Part shown: piece by piece, positions 34,273 through 46,122 of the stretch
How positions within the stretch are numbered: position 1 is the first letter of the stretch
How the letters are laid out: every line of letters begins with the position of its first letter
Source of the DNA: Uranotaenia lowii
Lineage: Eukaryota > Arthropoda > Insecta > Diptera > Culicidae
Length of the DNA stretch: 64,000 bases
Reading direction: 5' to 3'
NCBI RefSeq assembly: GCF_029784155.1
Contig: NC_073692.1
Coordinates: 419,302,352-419,366,351, forward strand
Made by a program: the position numbers and the translations under genes
Notes under the pieces: generated by a model
Database searches by the model: none
Seen by the model: only the letters and a program-made list of their open reading frames with translations
What the model was told of the DNA's origin: nothing

Positions 34273-35073
34273 ACTGGGGGAACATTGCCCAAGTAACCAT
34301 AAACACTAAAGCTTTGCATTTTGTAAGCTTTACACCAGCATTCAAGTGCTAAATTACACTATATCAGCACATCAAGAGCTATTTTGCTTTACAACAGCCC
34401 TTGGAGTGCTATGCTGCATCATATTAGAATTATACCACTCTTTTAACATCAATAACAGTAATTTTTTGTTTGTACAAAATTGAATTATTCAACATTTTCT
34501 TTCAAAAACAAATATACTCAAACGATGGACAATGTTGCTGCAAAACATTTCTCAATATTTTTTGGCTTCAAAAACAAATGAACCTTCATGCAATTCCCTA
34601 GGTGCTCCTTCTGTTGCTATGTTCTTTTTTTATTGAAACATAGCCATCTGGTAGGGTTTTTAGCCATTTATTCTATACAGGATTTATCATAAAAATGTCC
34701 ATCTTTTTAATACACAAAAATTATCATAGAATGACCATAAAAATAACTCTAAAACTATACCTTTAAATACGAAAAAAGAGAAACTTTCATATAAAACAAT
34801 CCATTTGCTTCTAAATGCCCTTACTTTATTAGTAGAGGTGTTTGTTGAGTTTTCGAAAAAACGTAAATTTTAAAACTTTGAAACTACATTTTTAGTAATA
34901 TAAAAAAATCTAATTACAAACCAAATTAAGCGTTTTAGAATCTCAATTTAAAGGCTTTCAAACCTAGAAAACATTTTTCAGATATTTTAATTTCAGACTA
35001 AGTTCATGATGATTAGCTGCAAAATTTCATGCTGAAAAAAGTTACCCCGGTGATCAAAGTTGTCCCAGTCCTT
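34273..35073. mobile_element. Possible MITE with weak terminal inverted repeats
   Basis: The left end (ACTGGGGGAACATTGCCC) and the right end on the opposite strand (ACTGGGACAACTTTGATC) are similar. The left portion also carries CCCAAGTAACCATAAACACT, the tip of the MITE family found at 38155-41287. Boundaries and target duplication are not resolved; this may be overlapping fragments of two families. Confidence 0.35.
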
Positions 35074-35102
35074 AATTTCTCAAACAAATCAATCAATAAT
35101 TA

Positions 35103-35971
35103 TGGGAGAGTGGGGAATCCTGAGCCACTTTTTTTCGTTGTTCCATTATTTCTACATTATAAAAGATAAAATGAAAATAAAAAAATGGTACAGTTTTCTA
35201 CATTTTCAAGGTATTTATCATAAGGTTTTTTTTAATTTTTAACTAGTTTTTTCCCCCAAATTCTGACTGATTTAAAAAATCAATACTTTTTGGATTTTAA
35301 AAAATGGTGGGGAATCGTGGGCCTCTAAATCCAAATTGACCGAATAACATGCAAAGTTCATGAGTTGACCCAAAACTCTGATTTCATAGTTCATTTCGTT
35401 ATTTGAAAGCAATTTCAGATGATGAAATAAAAAAAGAGAGCTGTGTATGATCGAAGCCTGGCTCGCGAAAGTTTTGGCAAAATTCGTTAGATAGGACAAG
35501 ATATTATTCATAAATATGAAAACTTTACAGATAATGAAAACGTATTTTAAGTTCTGAAAGTGTGTAAAAACATAATAATATTGGTGATTTAAGATTTAAG
35601 ACCCACGATTCCCCACAAGCTATGAATTGCGAATTGGTTACATTTTTGTGACTTATTGATGTTTCATAAAAAAAATCCTTTTCCACGTGAAAGATCATGA
35701 CAAAACTAAGATCATAAGTGTATAAGCATATTTTTGTTATGAACTTTAGGTTCCCCATCGATGCAATTAGCAGGTGTTTTTTCAATTATTTTAGTAAATT
35801 TTTCTAAGTTTTTTTAGCTTGATAAATAAAAGAAGCATATGATGCGTATTTGCGTCAACAACATATAGAAATATATGCTCACGCAAAGCGACGACGATGA
35901 CAGTTGGTTTGAGATTTTTATCTCAACACACATCTGAGATATTAAATGTGGCCCACGATACCTCTCTCTCC
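35103..35971. mobile_element. MITE with TA target duplication (GGGGAATCGTGGGCC family)
   Basis: Bracketed by TA at 35101-35102 and 35972-35973. The left tip TGGGAGAGTGGGGAATCCTG matches, on the opposite strand, the right tip GGAGAGAGAGGTATCGTGGG, and both continue to GCCAC. Related motifs recur inside (GGGGAATCGTGGGCC at 35310, CCCACGATTCCCC at 35601). 869 bp, no transposase. Confidence 0.7.
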
Positions 35972-35973
35972 TA

Positions 35974-36877
35974 CGTATTTCTAAAATGTCCAATTTAACA
36001 ATTTCTAAAATGAGCCAATATTAACGATATTATTTTTTGTTAAATTCTTCAGAGTTACTAAACTTTATTTATTTATTTTTTAATTTTTTTTCTACAAATT
36101 CTGGTGAATAAAAAGAAAGTTTTTGATGAGCCAGGAAAAAGCGTTATTCATTTTGAGATTGATTTCAATTTAGGTTTTAAAAGGTTCTAAAAAAAGTATC
36201 TTTTGATTGTATACTCATCAAAATAATTTTTTGGTTTCGAGTAACTCTTCATTTTGGATCTTTTTTGTAAAGTTTAACAAAATTCATTAAGAAATTTCAA
36301 TTCTGAAAATACTATAAAAAATCAGTAAGTTTGGCGTACAACATCCGACGTACCAGCTTTCGATTCCAGAGCCCACAAGACATCAACCCAACGGATCTTA
36401 ACAAAAAGGGCATAGGGATGAAAATATACAATTATTGGTGTCTTCTGCAACATTTTTCAGTTTTACAAGTCGCTTATATTGAAATATGTAGTTATTATTT
36501 CAGTAGAGGGGTTCTAAAATGACGTAATAAAAATGATGAATTCTTTGCTGAGCATTTAAGGGATTAAGATTTTCCAAAAAAAATGTTTATTTCATCAAAA
36601 TAAAAGACAATTCAACAAGTCAACTCAACAAGTCAAAAATCTAAAACAGTTTTTTAACCGAGAACGTTGTACATTCATGCTAATTTTCATGATGATGTAA
36701 ATGACATAAGTCTTATAAACCGCTTTTAGGAGTGAAAATCTATTTTTCATTAAAGTCCTAAGAAAATCACTTAATTTTCATAGCACTGTTTATGAAAAAT
36801 TATAGAAGAAGCATTGTGAAAAAAACGAATACATTCATCAATTCTTTTAGCTGTTTATTCCTTCATTCTCAGATAAG
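35974..36877. other. AT-rich DNA, nothing recognised
   Basis: No gene, RNA or repeat boundary I can support. Confidence 0.4.
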
Positions 36878-37265
36878 ATTGCCGGGTTACCCGGTTTTAT
36901 ACGGATTTGCCAAGAAATTTAAAACCAAAATATAGGTTTTTTTTATTAAAAAAAAAATTACAAATTTTGACCGGATTTATTCATTTTATTAGCAAATCAA
37001 ACAAGTAAAAAGTGTTGTTGATTTTTTTTAATATTCCATGTCTTCAAAACATAATTTTTTGAGCAAGTTTTTTAAAAATAGTCATGAAACGTTTTATGGA
37101 AGCTTTATATATGTACGATTCAACCAGTCGATAGATTTTGACAAAAAAATTTCAATTTTTTTTCTTGATTATTGTTGAGTAATTTCTGGGTTTTGAAAAA
37201 AAAATTGCCACAATATTGCTCGGATATTTGGTCATCAATTTTGAAATCAAATGCCCGGATATTGG
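36878..37265. repeat. Dispersed repeat with CCGGGCAA motifs (copy B)
   Basis: Opposite orientation to the copy at 10742-11081. Shared landmarks in order are ATTGCC-GGG/CCCGGTTTTAT, TTTTTTGAGCAAGTTTTTTA, TCATGAAACGTTTT and TGCCCGGATATT. This copy is longer because of extra AT-rich sequence. Confidence 0.6.
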
Positions 37266-38154
37266 AAGGTTTATATATTCACGGGGTCGGATTGAGCCAT
37301 CTGGAGCCCAGGAAAATTTTTCCTCTGGAAGGCCCCAATGAATACATACTATTTGAAATAAACATTCAAAGAAACTGAATATGAGTTCAGAATATTGCTC
37401 CCTAAATACCCGTTATGTCTCCGTAGAAAACAGTTTCCTCAAACAAATGATAATTGTTTCTCTGGCTTAGAAAGTATCTAAGAGAAATATTAAAATGTTT
37501 TTTTTTTTATTTTATCATCGATCGCATTCATCTAAATAATACGAACATTTTCCTCATCATGACAGATGGGAAGACTTTAGACTTAGATTGAAGCTTGAAG
37601 ATTGAAATGAAAACTTTAACAAAATAATTATAATCAAATTACTTGCAGATGCAGAATTCAAATACATAACTGAGGTCAAAGTTCAATTCAAAACCAAAGC
37701 AGAAGTTTTATATATAAGAATCCAACTGGTTGTTCCATTTATAGATCTTTAAAACACAATAAAAACGATTTTCCCATCATTCACAGTTTGTCTTTCGTTC
37801 TTGTAATTGTTGCAATTTACAGATAAATTGAACGAGCTTTGAAAAAAAACTTATAAATTTATTAATGCCCCATTCAGGTTTTATGAAAAAATCATGGATT
37901 ATTAGGAAGAATTTGATATTTCTTCCGGCATTGTCTAAAAAAATACAGAAAACTCAAGTCAGGATCGTTTTCTAAAAAAAATGTAAGGTGTATTACTCAA
38001 TTTCTCTGAATTTTATTCTTTTGCTTAGATTTGTCCAGATCTAGTGTTGAAAAGTTTTAAATCTATCACTTATTTTTAGAAATTTAAGCAATATGATTAC
38101 AACTGTCTGTACTTTTTTTTATCGTAAGGCCCACTCTGAGCCGGGGGCCCGGGA
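37266..38154. other. AT-rich DNA with two GC-rich hAT-like end motifs
   Basis: GGGTCGGATTGAGCCATCTG near 37284 and GAGCCGGGGGCCCGGGAC near 38138 resemble decayed hAT-type tips of the kind seen at 16113 and 18239. They do not form a convincing pair with a target duplication. Confidence 0.3.
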
Positions 38155-38268
38155 CCCTTGTAAACCATAAGCATTAAGCCATAACCCTTAATCAGCATTA
38201 AATCAACATTTCTACTGCAAGGTAGCATTATATCAACATTCATAATGCTTTAAGTTTTATATAAGGCA

Positions 38269-40328
38269 CTAGCTGACCCGGTGTGCTTTGCTACACCTTT
38301 CAAAATCGAATGATATTTTCAGAATTTATTCAAATTGTTATTGTTTTGTTGGCATTATTTTAAATCAAATTATAACATCTTGATCTTTAAATTTGTGTTA
38401 AAAATCTGACAATTTTAATATGTTTCTTTAAGCTTCGCCCTAAAAAGAAGGTGTCTCAAATTAATCGTACGCAAACAATCCAACTAACAAAATATGGTTG
38501 TTTTGCTTGATATGTTCTGGATTTATGCTAAAAACTGATAAGAGAGCCCTCCTCCCCCCTGTCCTTCCATTGCCAACCTTGCTGAATGGAGAGTATGATC
38601 TTTCATACCCATTTTTTTTGTTTTCAAAAATCTTCTTGTATCAAATATTGTTCCATTGGTTGATAAATTTTAAAGCTTTACAATAGATTAACATTAAACC
38701 CCATTCTTTCTTCTCCTCTCTACACTGTAAAGCGTAAGGGTCTATAACAATCGTAAAAACATATCTCGTAACCAAGTACTTTTCCATGCCATATTTGTTT
38801 CCTTTTGTTGGCTTCGTTAGCATAAATTGAGAACTTATGCTAACAAAATTGTGTTGGGCTCACCTCCCTCCTCCTATGTACCTTCTCACTGAAAGGAGAA
38901 TGTGCCAGATAATCATAGAATCATACCAACATTATTTTCCATGTTAAGTTTTGTCCATTTCTCGGATTTTTTAACAATAAAGTGAATTGTAAGCTTTCCT
39001 CTTCCCTTCCTTCATTCCCAATTCTATCATCCCATTGCAAGAATGGAATTGTTTGACATAAATAAAATTTCGTATTGAAATACCATCCCATGCCAAATTT
39101 GTTTTTTTTTGCGTTGTAAATTCTTGAGTTATGCATAAACTTGAAAGGAAGTACCATCCCCCTTTCCGTTCTCCCCCATTGAATGGAGGGGTGAGAACTT
39201 AATATTCATAAAATATTTTTGTGTACTCAAATACTTTTTGATACCAAATTTTATTTCATTTGCTCAATTAATTCTCGATTTATGCAAAAAAAATGTATGG
39301 AAGCTCTTTTTTCCCCCCCTTTCGATGAAAAAAAGGTGAGGCTTCAACTTATAATAGATACATTTCTCGAATCCAAAATACCCTCACATGCCAAATATGG
39401 TTCAATTTGCTTGATCAGCTCTCCAGTTATACTGAAAATTGTAAGGGAGACCTCTTCTCCCCATTTTCATCCACCTTTTTGAAGGAGTGAGGGATACCAA
39501 ATATTTAGAGAAGCGTTTCTTGTACCCAAATATCGTTCCATGCCAAATTTGATTCCATTTGCTGTTGTAAGTTCTTGAGTTATGCAATAAAAATTGTATG
39601 AAACTTCCCTCCCTCTTTCCTTTCTCCCAGCTGGAAGAAGGAAGGGGTTTTAAAAAAATCATTACAACATGTCACGTTCCCAAATATCCGCCTATGCCAA
39701 ATTTGGTTCCATTTGCTTGATTAGTTTTTGAGTTATGTAGAAAATTAAAAAGAGGGCCCCCCCCTTTTTGTATCCCCCTACAGGAAAGAGGGAGGGGGTC
39801 TCAAATAATCATAGAAATATTTTTCGTATCCAAATACCTTCTCATGCCAAATTTGGTTCCATTTGCTTTATTAGTTTTTGAGTTTTGTAAAAAAAATTGA
39901 AAAAGGCCCCCCCCCTTTCAACTGCAAAGTGGGAGGGGTCTCAAATGATCATTGAAATATTTTTCGTATCCAAATACCTTCCCGTGCCAAATTTGGTTCC
40001 AATATCTTGATTAGTTTTCGAGTTATATGAAAAATTGAAGGCAACCCCCCTCCCCCCTTCCTATCACCCCACTGAGAGGAGGGAGGGGTACCTTATATTC
40101 ACAGAAATATTCCTCGTTCCCAAATACCACCCCATGCCAAATTTGATACCATTTACCTGATGCGTTTTCGAGTTATTCAAAAAATTAACTTTTGCTTGGG
40201 AGGCCCCTCCCCCCCTTCATGAGAAAGGGAGGGGTCTCAAACCATAATAGGAACCTTCCCCGGCCTCCAATACCCCCACCTGCCAAGTTTCACGCAAATC
40301 GATTCAGTAGTTTCCGAGTCTATAGGGA

Positions 40329-40365
<37 letters not shown>

Positions 40366-40388
40366 AATTCATTTTTATATATATAGAT
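38269..40388 (+). mobile_element. Helitron-like (MINE/Lep1-type) non-autonomous element with about twelve 150-bp internal repeats
   Basis: Starts CTAGCTGACCCGGTGTGC and ends with TTCCGAGTCTATAGGGAAC, a (ACAG)n tract (40331-40365) and ATTTTTATATATATAGATT. The interior (about 38450-40300) is an array of about twelve units near 150 bp. Each has GCCAAATTTGGTTCCATTTG, then CTTGATTAGTTTTTGAGTTA, then a C-rich/G-rich pair such as CCCCTCCCCCC...GGGAGGGG, then CGTATCCAAATACC. The 5' start and 3' end match the element at 31161-32958, but the repeat unit differs. Inserted into a MITE, hence younger than it. No helicase frame. Confidence 0.68.
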
Positions 40389-40751
40389 TAAAGATTTAGA
40401 AGCAATAACAAAAATTAACACTAATGATAGCACTATATGCACATATAGAGCTACTAAATAAAGTTAACAAGCATTAAGACTGTAGCACTAGAACTTCCTG
40501 TTAATGCTTGTATAAAACTTTTATAAAGCGTAGAAACGTCAAACCCGCGAATGTAAACAAGAATGATTTTTTCATTTGCTGCGTGTGAGTAAGCAAGGCA
40601 GCAAACGAGAACAATCAGAGCGTGCAGTTGCAGTTGTCTTCTCCCAAAATTTTCCAATACATTTCCAAACCTTCTCATGCATACACTGTCTATGAAGTTG
40701 TGTGACCCCGAACAGTATTTGAAGTACGGGTTTTTTCCCACCTACCTTATC

Positions 40752-40830
40752 AGCATCAAGAGTGGTCGAAATGGTAAAGACGCAAGAAAAGATAAAGGCT
40801 GCTGAGGGATCCTCGGTTCGAGACTCATCA
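40752..40830 (+). other. tRNA-like sequence (A and B boxes)
   Basis: TGGTCGAAATGG at 40763-40774 fits an A box and GGTTCGAGACT at 40815-40825 a B box, about 40 bp apart, as in a type-II (serine/leucine-like) tRNA. I cannot form a full acceptor stem, so a working tRNA is unlikely. It may be a SINE head or a tRNA pseudogene inside the MITE. Confidence 0.4.
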
Positions 40831-41289
40831 GAGTTAATTCATAATTCAATTATAATCACTTCTCATTTCATTGAAAACTTCATTAAGCAAGTATAATCCT
40901 TCATTCAGCAGGTTGATTGATGTTGTAGATAATGATTTAATTATTTTTTTTTTTTCATTTTAATAAATCAAAGAAAAATTTCTTATTTTGAATTTCCTTT
41001 TCACATCAATCATGATCAATCAATTAAAGAGTGTTCTAAGTAAGCATTGTTGATGCTTTTATACGGCTGGCGAAAAAATTACGTTTTGATGGTGCTCTAA
41101 TTCAGCATTTGTAATACTTATTAAAGGCTATGATGTGATAACATTTATTCAGCCCGCTATTTCGCCTTTTTAGCATTATATCTGCATTATATACGTATAT
41201 AGTGCAAAACAAGCATTAATTCAGAGTTATATATGGGAATAAAGTGTTGATTAAGGGCTATGTTTATAGTGCTTATGGTTACTTGGGAA

Positions 41290-42609
41290 TTGCTCTCCCC
41301 CTTTAATCCGGGCTAGTTATATTAAATTTCTACTGCTGAAAAAATTTCGGCAACTTATTCTAGAATCATTTATCAGTTCAAATGTGTTTATGAACTTTAA
41401 CATGGTATGTTTGAAATAAAGTTTTTTTTTAAATTTTGAAAATATTGTAACTCAAATGCATTATTTATTTGTTTTTTCAGCATGTAGACCGTGAAAATTG
41501 CAAGGTTAAAGCAACGGATAAGGCAAAAGAAAAAAAAATACTTTGTAGGAACCGAGTAATGATGTGCTACTGAACAAAAATGAAAGATCAAATACCTATA
41601 CTGAATATTTTCTTTAACGTACATATAACATTTCCTCTTTCCAAAAAGACCCTCTTATGAAAAGTTACAAGCTCTCATTGAAGAATTCCTTTGGCATCTT
41701 ATCATTTTCAATGACTTTTCTAACGCCACCACTTCATTATAGAATCTTATGGCATACAAAATAGGATTTTTCTGAGTGAAGATAAGAATTCACGATTTTC
41801 AGACTTCGAAACAAGTTGAAAGAAGAAAAGATCTACTTTCGTCTCATGAAATTGTGTCGAACATTTGATTATGAAAGAATTATTTTTGGTTATAAGAGGT
41901 ATCATCTCCACTGAAAATAAGTGTATGAAAATTTCGAATGATTTGATTTTAAAATTGCCTATCATCGTTAAATTTTTGGAGCATTAAGGCAATACAGGGG
42001 CTGTGGGGAGGGTTTATCCAATATTTCTTTTTTCATTCACCTAATTTCTCGTGTGAAGAAGCAAATTGAAAACATAACGAAAAATACTATATCTTATAAG
42101 TAACTCTCAATGAAAATTTGTTGAAGAGATTCAATTTGTTATTATCAAAATTCTCAAAACACTGCACAATGTTGCCATTAGTAACTAATTTTAATTTTTT
42201 TTTCTTGAAACGTTATAAAACTGAATCAAAGCAATCTAAAGATATTTTTTATTTCAACCTCGGTGGTTGAATTGATGGAAATCATACGATTGTGCTTCGA
42301 TTCAGTAAAAGTATTCAACGAAGAAGGCTCAAACACATATTGTGGAATACGGATAAAACCGTTCCGTTAGAATCTATGTTAAAAACAAGCATTTGCCGAA
42401 AGCACCTTCTGATAGCCCCTCGGAAGTCGATTAAGCGTGATTGTCTCTTTCCATTGATGATGACAGGACATAGCTCTTCAATCATCTCTATAAGAATAAT
42501 TCAATGATGATCTACCATTATGTATGAGAAGCATTACATGCATCCACTCACGCCCATGGAAGATCCATATACCAATTCACGCCTTACGGCATCTTGTGTC
42601 CTCGTCGTA
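41290..42609. other. AT-rich DNA up to the second gap
   Basis: The first bases (to 41312) carry a GGGGGAGAGCAATT-type motif on the minus strand like the one at 34276. Otherwise nothing is recognised. The 71-codon frame at 42292-42507 has no visible similarity. Confidence 0.35.
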
Positions 42610-43109
42610 NNNNNNNNNNNNNNNNNNNNNNNNNNNNNNNNNNNNNNNNNNNNNNNNNNNNNNNNNNNNNNNNNNNNNNNNNNNNNNNNNNNNNNNNNNN
42701 NNNNNNNNNNNNNNNNNNNNNNNNNNNNNNNNNNNNNNNNNNNNNNNNNNNNNNNNNNNNNNNNNNNNNNNNNNNNNNNNNNNNNNNNNNNNNNNNNNNN
42801 NNNNNNNNNNNNNNNNNNNNNNNNNNNNNNNNNNNNNNNNNNNNNNNNNNNNNNNNNNNNNNNNNNNNNNNNNNNNNNNNNNNNNNNNNNNNNNNNNNNN
42901 NNNNNNNNNNNNNNNNNNNNNNNNNNNNNNNNNNNNNNNNNNNNNNNNNNNNNNNNNNNNNNNNNNNNNNNNNNNNNNNNNNNNNNNNNNNNNNNNNNNN
43001 NNNNNNNNNNNNNNNNNNNNNNNNNNNNNNNNNNNNNNNNNNNNNNNNNNNNNNNNNNNNNNNNNNNNNNNNNNNNNNNNNNNNNNNNNNNNNNNNNNNN
43101 NNNNNNNNN
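42610..43109. other. Assembly gap, 500 N
   Basis: Exactly 500 N, directly abutting a 7-bp tandem repeat on the right. The gap was probably caused by that repeat. Frames drawn across it are meaningless. Confidence 0.99.
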
Positions 43110-43235
43110 TGAGAAGAGAGAAGAGAGAAGAGAGAAGAGAGAAGAGAGAAGAGAGAAGAGAGAAGAGAGAAGAGAGAAGAGAGAAGAGAGAAGAGAGAAG
43201 AGAGAAGAGAGAAGAGAGAAGAGAGAAGAGAGAAT
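43110..43235. repeat. (GAGAAGA)n 7-bp tandem repeat at gap edge
   Basis: About 17 nearly perfect copies of GAGAAGA. All-purine on the plus strand. The true array length is unknown because it runs into the gap. Confidence 0.97.
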
Positions 43236-45806
43236 AATATTTATCCTAATTATTCTGCATTGCACATGTTTGTGTCATCGTTCATTCTGTTTATTATGTC
43301 CAGCAGCGTATTTGTTATCAATTTCCTTGTAATTAAGTAAAGACCCTCATTGAACAGAAATCTAAACATCTCATTTCTATCAGTAAACAAAATCCAGAGC
43401 CCTTCACTTCTCCCTCATCAACCCGTCTCAACGAGCACCAACAATTTCTTTTGCTAGTCAATGTAGCTAAACAGGTTCAGCCCAAACCTATTTGCCAAAA
43501 TGCTGACTCCCTCAAGTGATTTTGCTGACATATAAATTTCAATCGTTCATCCAGAGTCATTTTCAAATCACACTCACTTTTGCATTTCTTCTCCCTCTCC
43601 GTTGGTTATAGCGAATTTTCTCATTTTCTCATTGCAACCCGCAAGGGGGGAAAAGAAGTTTGGCACATGCGACTTTGCAGTTGTGTTCCCGCTATTTATT
43701 ATAGCCGGCAGATATTTATTTTCGATTTGCTTTGGTTCTCGGTGTATTTCCCCTGGTACTTTTTCTCTTTTGCTTGGCGAACGAAGAGAGAAATAGAAAA
43801 AAAACCGTCGGGAAACGGAAAGACCCCAGTCCAAATTCGGGAAACGCTAAGGAAAACCAAATGAAATCAGGGGGAAATGAGGGATCCTTCAGTGTTGTTT
43901 TTCGATTATCCTTTTCGATTCTCAAGTGGCGTGCGGATATTTGCTTGTTGAGCAGAAAGTTTGTTATTGGAAAGAGTGTTTTATTTCGACCAAATGGTCC
44001 CGTGGATGTGTGAAAGATACAATTTTTTCTTCTCACAACAGGATAACGGGAAAAAACTAAACAAATCGACAAGTGGTGCGCAACAGACTGTGAATATTCG
44101 GCTGCAAATCCGATGCTAAGCCCCACAGAACGACATGCAGATTTTGATCTAAGAATCGGATTTCGGAGACAATCTGTGCCCAGCAAATGTGGTCGTCCTC
44201 TTCTGAGATTCTGCTGTCTGCAATGGAATGGCGCTTCCCATACAGCAAAGGTACCACATTTGGGTTATGTGATTTTTATGCAAATCCTTTCTTTTGCAAA
44301 ATCCCCTTTCTGTCCCTGGGAAAGGGAAGAAGAACTAACATCGGTGTGGAAATGTAATTGATTTTTCACGGCTCTTTTCGGGAAATGACGACTGCAGGGG
44401 GATTGGCATTAAGACGATCGGGGACAGCGTCGTAAATCAAGCGTAAATGGGACAGGAAATGTTTTGGAAATGTGACAAACTGCTCGTTGCTGACTGGAAT
44501 TTTGAAGGAAAAAAGAATGAACTCACTCGACAATCTTTTAAGAAAAAGGAAAAAATGTCGGGAAGAAAATTGAAGGTAGAAATAAATTTGATATTGAATT
44601 TATGACTGATGATGATCGTGTTCCAATCCACTCCACATAATCTGAATTGATATATCGAGCAGAAAAGAAATAAAGCTTTTCAATCGCTCTTTTGAAGTTT
44701 CCAATAACTTCTACGCGCTTTCCGGCAAATCGAACTTGGAGGAGATGTGATAGAGATTGATAGAAATGCTAAGTTAAATATGTCCTTTTACAATATTTTA
44801 GTACTTCTGTTGAAGCACTATATAATCTAATACAATCAACTTCTAACATCAATTTTTTTTTATGCTTAGCAAGTAAGTATGATTCATACAGCTCAAGATA
44901 ATGCGAATTTATTGAGCATGATAAATGTGCCTATAATTTTCCAAGACAATGCCCAAACACAAACACAAAAAAAAAACAAGAAAAATCATTCACTTTATGG
45001 CTTGTCGAACAGATTCTGACACGTTCCAGCCCATTTGAGTGCACCCGACCCGGTTCGCAACAAATGTCATTGCGAGATCATAAATTTTAATTTCGACCCC
45101 TTTCTGTTGTAGTAACGGAGAGTTTTCGCTAACATCGCATCGCAACGTTGGCGTGGGTGGTGGAGCATCTTTCCTAATTGATGTGGCTGATGCCAGTAAC
45201 AGTCACGCTTCATGTGCGAAAGACATTCTTTCATTCGAGAGCATCCATCATAAAAAAACGACCGAAAGAGGGTTCAAGTTTACAGTTTGGTAGCAAAAAC
45301 AAACGAATAAAAATCTTGCCAAACTCGAATTGACATATTTCGCTCCCAAGATATTACTGGCACAAAACCGAGGGGTCGATGGGGTGGCACGATAAAATAA
45401 ATCCCCCCAGCCAATGGATCTGTCGTTGGACGTTTTGCCATTTATAACTTTCCTTCTTCCCTTTGTTGCAAGACATTTATTATTTAATATCATCTTCATC
45501 TCTCTAGTGGTTAAAATGATATTGACAAATAAACTGAGAACTCCCATGGCAATTTAAAAATGGGATTCAGGTTCATTATAAAAAAAATGAATCATAAGTG
45601 GAAAAAAAATATGTTTTTTTATCTTGCACATTTTTTAAGAAAAGAAAACATCAGGTTTTTCCTTTCTTTTTTTCAAATGTACTGAAACCTCAAATCTTGG
45701 TTCAATTGTTTTAAATCAGTTCATGAATTTCAAAGATGTGAAAATTTGTTTGATACCTTTGTATAAAACTACCAACTATAAATTTTATGAAGAGATTAAT
45801 CACCGT
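43236..45806. other. Unannotated DNA, partly GC-richer
   Basis: 43560-44500 and 45000-45260 are GC-richer and contain overlapping open frames on both strands (up to 156 codons, 43716-44186). The codon content is low-complexity and no family is recognisable. They might be conserved non-coding or untranslated sequence. No supported gene. Confidence 0.35.
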
Positions 45807-46122
45807 AATTTTTGTTTGTTACTTTGATTTATCGGCCTAGCGGTGAAAAGTGATGTCCTTTTTAGTAGGGACATCTAAAGATTATGAATTTTTTTTTGTG
45901 AAAAGTGATGTCCTTTTTAGTAGGCTCGTGAGGAACAAAAATTTGATATGTGATGGTAATGCTTCTAAACAAATTCTACCCGCTCATTTTCACCATCTTT
46001 CATTTCTTCTAACCTTCTATCCATCTATATAAAAAAAATTTCATAATCTTTAGATGTCCCTACTAAAAAGGACATCACTTTTCACCGCTAGGCCGATAAA
46101 TCAAAGTAACAAACAAAAATTT
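45807..46122. repeat. Foldback with near-perfect 87-bp arms
   Basis: Left arm 45807-45893 (AATTTTTGTTTGTTACTTTG, ATCGGCCTAGCGGTGAAAAG, ACATCTAAAGATTATG) is repeated in inverse at 46036-46122. Part of the left arm (GTGAAAAGTGATGTCC, TTTTTAGTAGG) is repeated directly at 45898-45924. The loop between is about 140 bp. The high arm identity suggests a recent origin or ongoing conversion between arms. Confidence 0.8.

Larger units (their letters stand above)
38155..41287. mobile_element. MITE with CCCAAGTAACCATAAGCACT tips, split by a Helitron-like element
   Basis: The left tip (38155-38195: CCCTTGTAAACCATAAGCAT, then CCCTTAATCAG) matches, on the opposite strand, the right tip (41247-41287: CCCAAGTAACCATAAGCACT, then CCCTTAATCAA) over about 40 bp. 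The interior has many ATTAAATCAACATT/AGCATT motifs. Subtracting the Helitron-like insert (38269-40388) leaves about 1 kb. No target duplication found, no transposase. A related single tip lies at about 34290. Confidence 0.65.

Noticed and set aside
37284..38152. Second hAT element bounded by GGGTCGGATTGAGCC and GGGGGCCCGGG motifs
   Set aside because: The ends do not pair convincingly and no 8-bp duplication was found.
42520..43332. Frames across the second gap with EKREERR repeats
   Set aside because: Most codons are N; the rest is the (GAGAAGA)n repeat.
43716..44186. 156-codon minus-strand frame
   Set aside because: Overlaps open frames on the other strand and has no recognisable family; best explained by low stop density in a GC-richer patch.
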